A program made the translations under genes and the position numbers. The notes under the pieces were generated by a model that was given only the letters and a program-made list of their open reading frames with translations, ran no database searches and was not told where the DNA came from. DNA of 64,000 nucleotides, taken from positions 1 through 64,000 of the forward strand of contig NZ_BOOA01000035.1 in NCBI RefSeq assembly GCF_016862995.1. Reading direction: 5' to 3'. Below, piece after piece: positions 59,886-64,000 of the stretch. Source of the DNA: Acrocarpospora phusangensis (lineage in GTDB: Bacteria; Actinomycetota; Actinomycetes; Streptosporangiales; Streptosporangiaceae). Every line of letters begins with the position of its first letter. Position 1 is the stretch's first letter.

Positions 59886-61336
59886 TCGAGGATCTGATCC
59901 CCGCACTCGCTGAACTCCGCGCGGCTCGTCCGGCGTACGAGGAAGCCGAGATGTACCGGGAGGGCGAAGCCCCCGAGAAGTTCGCCTCGCCCGCGATTCA
60001 GCGGGCGCTCCGGGGCGGCACCAAGGACTTCGCCGTGAATCTGGCCGCGCGCCCGGTTGACGCCGTCCTCGACCGGCTGGAGATCACAGGCGTCGTCTGC
60101 ACCCCCGACCAGCACACCGCGCTGTTCGAGACGGCGGTCTGGGAGGCCAACGAGCTCGACATCGAGTACCCGGAAGTGCACGACAAGACGCTGACATTCG
60201 GCGACGGCTACCTGTTCGTCTGGCCCTCGGAGAGCAGCCGCGACGAGGAAGCGGACGGCGAACAGGTCGCGAGAATCGACGGCGTCGACATCTTCTTCAA
60301 CTCCCCGCTGACCTGCCGGGCGATCTACGACGACGAGAACCCGCGCCTGATACGGCTGGTCATCAAGGCATGGTGCCGGGGGGACGGCAAGGAGACGGAG
60401 ACCCGGGTCAACCTCTACTACGCCGATCACTGCGAGAAATGGGTGACCAGGCCGGACTCCCGGGGCAAGGACGAGGACCGACTGACGGCCGCCGACTTCG
60501 AGCCGTACACCGACGAGCACACCGACGAGCAAGGCCACATCGACAACCCGTACGGCCGCCCGCCGTTCTTCCACTTCCGGACCCGCCGCCCCTACGGTCG
60601 GCCCGTCCACAAGGGCGCGTACGGGTCGCAGGACGCCATCACCAAACTGATCACGAACCAGATGGCGGCCTCGGATTTCGCCGCGTTCCCTCAGCGGTAC
60701 GGCCTTCTCGATCCGACGGCCGGTTCGGACGACGACATCGACTGGGGCGACGAAGACGAGACCGAGCCGGAGGACCGCGACTCCCAGCTCGTCGCGTCCC
60801 CGGGCAGCATGTGGAACCTGCGGCACTACAAGGAGGTCGGCCAGTTCGCCCCCGCCGACCCCGACGCGTTCCTGAAGCCGCAGGGCCAGTTCATGCGGTT
60901 CATGGCCGCGACCACCACCACGCCGAGCCGGTGGTTCGACCCGTCCGGCGATGTCCCGTCCGGCGAGAGCCTGAGGGCGGACGACGCGCCGCTCAGCAAG
61001 AAGGCCAAGTTCATCGCACGCACCTTCGGGGCGACCTGGAAGGACGCCTTCGAGTTTGCGCTGCGCATCCTCGGCGCGACAGCCAAGGTCGCTGTCCAGT
61101 GGGCGCCCCCACAGGCCACCGACGACCTGGAGTTCTGGCAGGCCGTCCAAGCCCGTCAGGACGCCGGCGTGCCGGTCCGGCAGACACTCCTGGAGGCGGG
61201 CTACACGGACGCCGAGGTCACCGCGTGGGGCTACACCGAGGACCAGCCGAACGGACCCGACTGGAGCAGGCCGTCCCGAGAAGAACCGCCCATTCCCGTC
61301 CCGGTGCCACCCGCTCCGCCCGGGGATGACACGTGA
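59882..61336 (+). CDS. phage portal protein
   Basis: A 484-residue portal of the SPP1 gp6 type: DGYLFVWPSESS, KGAYGSQDAITKLITNQMAASD, FMAATTTTPSRWFD and a long C-terminal helix region. It forms the ring through which DNA enters the head. Start GTG at 59882 overlaps the gene before it. Confidence 0.9.
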   Translation: MIEDLIPALAELRAARPAYEEAEMYREGEAPEKFASPAIQRALRGGTKDFAVNLAARPVDAVLDRLEITGVVCTPDQHTALFETAVWEANELDIEYPEVHDKTLTFGDGYLFVWPSESSRDEEADGEQVARIDGVDIFFNSPLTCRAIYDDENPRLIRLVIKAWCRGDGKETETRVNLYYADHCEKWVTRPDSRGKDEDRLTAADFEPYTDEHTDEQGHIDNPYGRPPFFHFRTRRPYGRPVHKGAYGSQDAITKLITNQMAASDFAAFPQRYGLLDPTAGSDDDIDWGDEDETEPEDRDSQLVASPGSMWNLRHYKEVGQFAPADPDAFLKPQGQFMRFMAATTTTPSRWFDPSGDVPSGESLRADDAPLSKKAKFIARTFGATWKDAFEFALRILGATAKVAVQWAPPQATDDLEFWQAVQARQDAGVPVRQTLLEAGYTDAEVTAWGYTEDQPNGPDWSRPSREEPPIPVPVPPAPPGDDT

Positions 61337-62181
61337 CGCCCGACGAGGCCGAGCGCGAGATCACAGACCTGGAGGACTCGACGGCCGCCCGGGTACGCCG
61401 GATCGTGGCCGACGCCCTCGCCGGCGGGGTGGACGCAAGCCGCCTCAGGTCGTTGGCCCGGAGGCTGGCCGACATCCTGAGGGGCGTGGTCGTGGGTGCG
61501 GCCCAGCTCGGGGCCCGGATCGCCCAAGCCCTGGCCGGGCTGCGCCCGCGACGCGTCGTCATCCCGCCCGCCGTGCTGCCGCCCGTGACGCCCCCCATCG
61601 AGCGGGTCGTCGCCCGCGCGGTGGCCGACCTCGAACATCGCCCCCGGCGGCAGGTCGCCGAACGCGCTGCCGACCAGCTCGCTGACGTCGGGCAGGGCCT
61701 CGTCACGCGCGCGGTCGCCGCAGGCACGGAGGTCGTGGCCCGGCGGCGACCGGACGCCGAGGTGATGTGGATAGCCGAGCGGGACGCCTGCCTGACCTGC
61801 CAGCGGCTGTCCGGCCACATCATGCCGCCCGGCCGCCGGTTCCCGGCCAGCGTGACCTACGGCGACAAGCCGCTGAAGTGGGACAAGTTCGACGGCCACC
61901 CGCCCCGGCACCCTCACTGCCGGTGCCGGATCCGCGTCGTCATCGGCGACATGAGCGCAGCTTCGGCGGCCCTGCAGCGGGAGGCCCGGCGGAGTGTGGT
62001 CCGCGGCTTCAGCATGCCGGGCGAATCGGGTGCGGCCCGGGTGCGCGCTGCTGACCGGCTGCTCCGCCGCGGCGCTGGCCTCCCCCGGTCGGTCGAGGAG
62101 TACGGCCGCGCGGCTGTTGCGGCGGGCCGGTTCCTGCGCGGCCGCCAAGTACCTGCGGGCGCTGGACGGCGCCCACGATGA
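61333..62181 (+). CDS. MuF-like minor head protein
   Basis: A 282-residue protein with the MuF-type zinc motif ERDACLTCQRLSG and HPPRHPHCRCRIRVV. The N-terminal 130 residues are helical. It is next to the portal, the usual place for SPP1 gp7-like head proteins. Confidence 0.85.
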   Translation: MTPDEAEREITDLEDSTAARVRRIVADALAGGVDASRLRSLARRLADILRGVVVGAAQLGARIAQALAGLRPRRVVIPPAVLPPVTPPIERVVARAVADLEHRPRRQVAERAADQLADVGQGLVTRAVAAGTEVVARRRPDAEVMWIAERDACLTCQRLSGHIMPPGRRFPASVTYGDKPLKWDKFDGHPPRHPHCRCRIRVVIGDMSAASAALQREARRSVVRGFSMPGESGAARVRAADRLLRRGAGLPRSVEEYGRAAVAAGRFLRGRQVPAGAGRRPR

Positions 62182-62192
62182 GAGGAGTCCGG

Positions 62193-62930
62193 ATGGACTG
62201 CACAAACACCCAGCCCAAGACCCTGCCGGTCCACCCGTGGACTGGCCTGCGGGCGCTGGCTGTCATGCCGTCGGGCCGCGTCATGTGGCCGGTCGTGGGC
62301 GGCTCGGGAGACGACGACCCAGAAGGTGATCCGGAGGCCGACCCGGAGAACGACCCCGAGGCCGATCCGGAGGGCGACCCCGAAGCTGATCCGCAAGAGG
62401 ATCCCGACGAGGGGAAGAAGCCGAAGCCCGCGAAGGGCGACACCGTGCCGCGCTCCGAACTGGCCAAGGTGATCGCCGCTCGGGATGAGGCGAAGAAGAA
62501 GCTTCGCGAGAGGGACCGGGAGCTGGAGGACCTGAGGCGGCAGGGGGAGACCGCCGAGGAGACCGCACGCCGTGAAGCGGCCGAGGAGGCCAGGAAGACG
62601 GCCGACGCCCGTTACAAGCCGATCTCGGTACGGGCGGCCCTGCTGGAGGCGGGCGTCCTGCCCTCCCGGGTGAAGGGCGCGCTCAAGCTGGTGGACCTGG
62701 AGCAGGTCGACGTGGATGAGGACGGCGAGGTGTCCGGACTGGACGGTCAGCTGGCCAGCCTGAAGGAGGAGTGGCCGGAGCTGTTTGAGGCGCCCAAGGG
62801 CGACGGGAAGCCGGAGCCGCGCCGCCCGCCGAGTAGGGGCGCCGACGGGGCTGACCGGAAGCCGCCGTCGAAGAAGCCGCCGACCGCCAGCGAGCTCCAG
62901 GCGGCCAAGCTGCTCGGCAAGGCGGTGTAG
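62193..62930 (+). CDS. head scaffolding protein
   Basis: A 245-residue acidic protein. An Asp-Pro-Glu repeat region (about residues 42-74) is followed by a coiled coil (KVIAARDEAKKKLRERDREL) and a helix end common to phage scaffolds before the capsid gene. Start ATG at 62193 after AGAGGAG. Confidence 0.85.
   Translation: MDCTNTQPKTLPVHPWTGLRALAVMPSGRVMWPVVGGSGDDDPEGDPEADPENDPEADPEGDPEADPQEDPDEGKKPKPAKGDTVPRSELAKVIAARDEAKKKLRERDRELEDLRRQGETAEETARREAAEEARKTADARYKPISVRAALLEAGVLPSRVKGALKLVDLEQVDVDEDGEVSGLDGQLASLKEEWPELFEAPKGDGKPEPRRPPSRGADGADRKPPSKKPPTASELQAAKLLGKAV
62315..62413 (+). repeat. tandem DP(E)x coding repeat
   Basis: About eight copies of a 12-base unit encoding Asp-Pro-Glu-Gly/Ala/Asn inside the scaffold gene. 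Such repeats change length by slippage. Confidence 0.65.
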
Positions 62931-62943
62931 GAGGGCCGATCCT

Positions 62944-62959
62944 GCCGCGCTTGCGCGGC
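62944..62959 (+). promoter_or_regulatory. hairpin before the capsid gene
   Basis: GCCGCGC and GCGCGGC arms with a short loop lie between scaffold and capsid genes, with a second weaker stem (CCGCCC, GGGGCGG) at about 62989-63005. They may protect or process the capsid mRNA. Confidence 0.4.
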
Positions 62960-63064
62960 GGGTACCTCGTGTCGATCTCCTTGGTAGACCGCCCTGGACG
63001 GGGCGGCGGTAAACGGACCCGGACGGGCCAGATCCCATCGCTACCGAGGATGAAGGACCCGACC

Positions 63065-64000
63065 GTGGCCCGTAAGAGCGGCTGGCTCGCCCCCATCGGC
63101 TGGATGCCCGAACCGGGCGACCTGATCGGCTACCGCAAGGATGGCCGCCCCATCTACCTGGCTGGTGGTGGCGCGGTCAACAACGTGGACGACTGGATCC
63201 CCGAGGAGTTCTCGGGTGAGGTCATCCAGCGCGTCAACCAGATGTCCGTGGTCGAGCGGTTCGCTCGCCCGTGGGCGATGTCGACCCTCACCCGCAGCGT
63301 CCCCCGGTCGGCGGGCATGGACGTTGAGGGCATCGCCAAGGGCGGCACCTACGGCGAGGACACCAGCAACAACGACGAGGTGATCCTGCGAGCCCGCAAG
63401 ATGGGCAAGGCGCTACGCCTGGACGACGAGGACCTCCAGGACTCGACCCTGGTCGACATCCTGAACACCAAGAAGCGCGACTGGGCGACTAGCTACGCCA
63501 AGTTCTACGACCAGGCATGCCTTGGTACGACCGGCGCGGAGAACGGCACCACGATCCTGTTCACGAGCCTCTACAAGTCGCTCCGGACGACGAACTCCGA
63601 GACCGGGTACACCGCGGACGCCAACTACGTGGCGAGCGCCTCCGGCTCTGCCGTCACCTACGCGAACCTGTCCAACGTGCTGGGGCTCGCCGAGCAGGGC
63701 GACTACTGGGACGACTCCCAGGCCCTGGTGATCGCCCACCCCGGCTACAAGCAGAAGCTGCGCGGCATCGTGGACTCCCAGCAGCGGCCGATCTTCGTGG
63801 AAGGCCAGGGCGGGGACAAGGGCACGCCGTCCACGCTGTTCGGACACGAGATCGCCTGGTCACTGGGGGCGAAGACTCACGCCACCAACACCTCCAACCC
63901 GACCGGCAACCAGCTGCTGATCGTCGGCAACCGCGACTACCTGTACAAGGGCGTCCGGTCCGGCCCCGAGTCCTACGTCGCCGGGGCCGACACCGGCATC
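63065..64000 (+). CDS. major capsid protein (HK97-fold), partial
   Basis: The first 312 codons of a major capsid protein; the frame is open to the window edge. The GTG at 63065 has AAGGA seven bases before it; ATG at 63050 is an alternative. The sequence has the HK97-like pattern: FSGEVIQRVNQMSVVERFAR, then LDDEDLQDSTLVDILNTK and QALVIAHPGYKQKLRG. It follows portal, MuF and scaffold. Confidence 0.88.
   Translation, partial: MARKSGWLAPIGWMPEPGDLIGYRKDGRPIYLAGGGAVNNVDDWIPEEFSGEVIQRVNQMSVVERFARPWAMSTLTRSVPRSAGMDVEGIAKGGTYGEDTSNNDEVILRARKMGKALRLDDEDLQDSTLVDILNTKKRDWATSYAKFYDQACLGTTGAENGTTILFTSLYKSLRTTNSETGYTADANYVASASGSAVTYANLSNVLGLAEQGDYWDDSQALVIAHPGYKQKLRGIVDSQQRPIFVEGQGGDKGTPSTLFGHEIAWSLGAKTHATNTSNPTGNQLLIVGNRDYLYKGVRSGPESYVAGADTGI

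Larger units (their letters stand above)
22380..64000 (+). mobile_element. temperate actinophage (prophage), left 41.6 kb
   Basis: Integrase, repressor/Cro pair, early operon, replication module, morons and the packaging/head genes follow in the order of a siphovirus-type temperate phage. The element is cut off by the window edge inside the major capsid gene, so tail genes and attR are not seen. Most genes are intact, which suggests a recent and possibly functional prophage. Confidence 0.93.

Overview
The window is about 70% GC DNA from an actinomycete, most likely of the Streptosporangiales type. It has two parts. Positions 1 to about 22,380 are host chromosome; from about 22,380 to the right edge (64,000) there is a prophage that is cut off inside its major capsid gene. 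The host assignment rests on conserved gene order known from Mycobacterium and Streptomyces: metallophosphoesterase, class A penicillin-binding protein (PBP), wblA/whiB4, two ArsA/GET3-type ATPases, RidA, Crp, nth, NUDIX hydrolase, marP, an EphE-like hydrolase, a holin-X-type membrane protein, nhaA, acs, then the 6C small RNA, a Ssd/CpaE-like protein and a CpaF-type ATPase.

Host region. The genes serve wall synthesis (PBP), redox-sensing and developmental regulation (WblA), cAMP-type regulation (Crp), base-excision repair (Nth), acid and oxidative stress (MarP), acetate activation (Acs) and Na+/H+ exchange (NhaA). A 1.4-kb gap at 19,078-20,501 has no convincing protein gene. It holds GC-rich repeats, a likely promoter, a two-hairpin C-loop RNA (the actinobacterial 6C RNA) and two DnaA-box-like 9-mers in front of the ssd/cpaE-like gene.

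Prophage. A large serine integrase has inserted the element into the conserved Walker B region of the cpaF/tadA ATPase gene, leaving a 284-codon 5' fragment. Left to right: integrase and GntR-type regulator (22.4-24.4 kb); divergent XRE repressor and Cro-like genes with a repeated operator (25.4-26.3 kb); a long, tightly overlapping early operon (26.3-43.8 kb) with a Rad52/Erf-like annealase, HNH nuclease, HTH regulators, a sigma-like protein, a MazG-like protein, a C5 methyltransferase, a WhiB-like/zinc-ribbon protein, a phage DnaN clamp, a Dam-type methylase, a SNF2-like helicase and a third methyltransferase.

Replication module (43.77-48.7 kb). It holds DnaA-box-like sites, an HNH-containing protein, a lambda-O-like initiator whose linker is encoded by a dense cluster of inverted repeats followed by an AT-richer stretch, a DnaC/IstB-like loader, a DnaB-like helicase and an excisionase-like HTH protein. 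I read the repeat cluster as the phage replication origin embedded in its initiator gene.

Morons and late region. A low-GC gene at 51.2-51.9 kb encodes a membrane-anchored protein with a HEPN-type RNxxxH motif. It faces a small membrane-protein gene on the other strand that has its own strong promoter. The late operon begins at about 52.8 kb: small-terminase-like protein, a metallopeptidase-like protein, endolysin, an Endonuclease VII-type homing endonuclease apparently inserted at the start of a holin-like gene, large terminase, portal, MuF-like protein, scaffold and the start of an HK97-type capsid protein. Tail genes and the right attachment site lie beyond the window.
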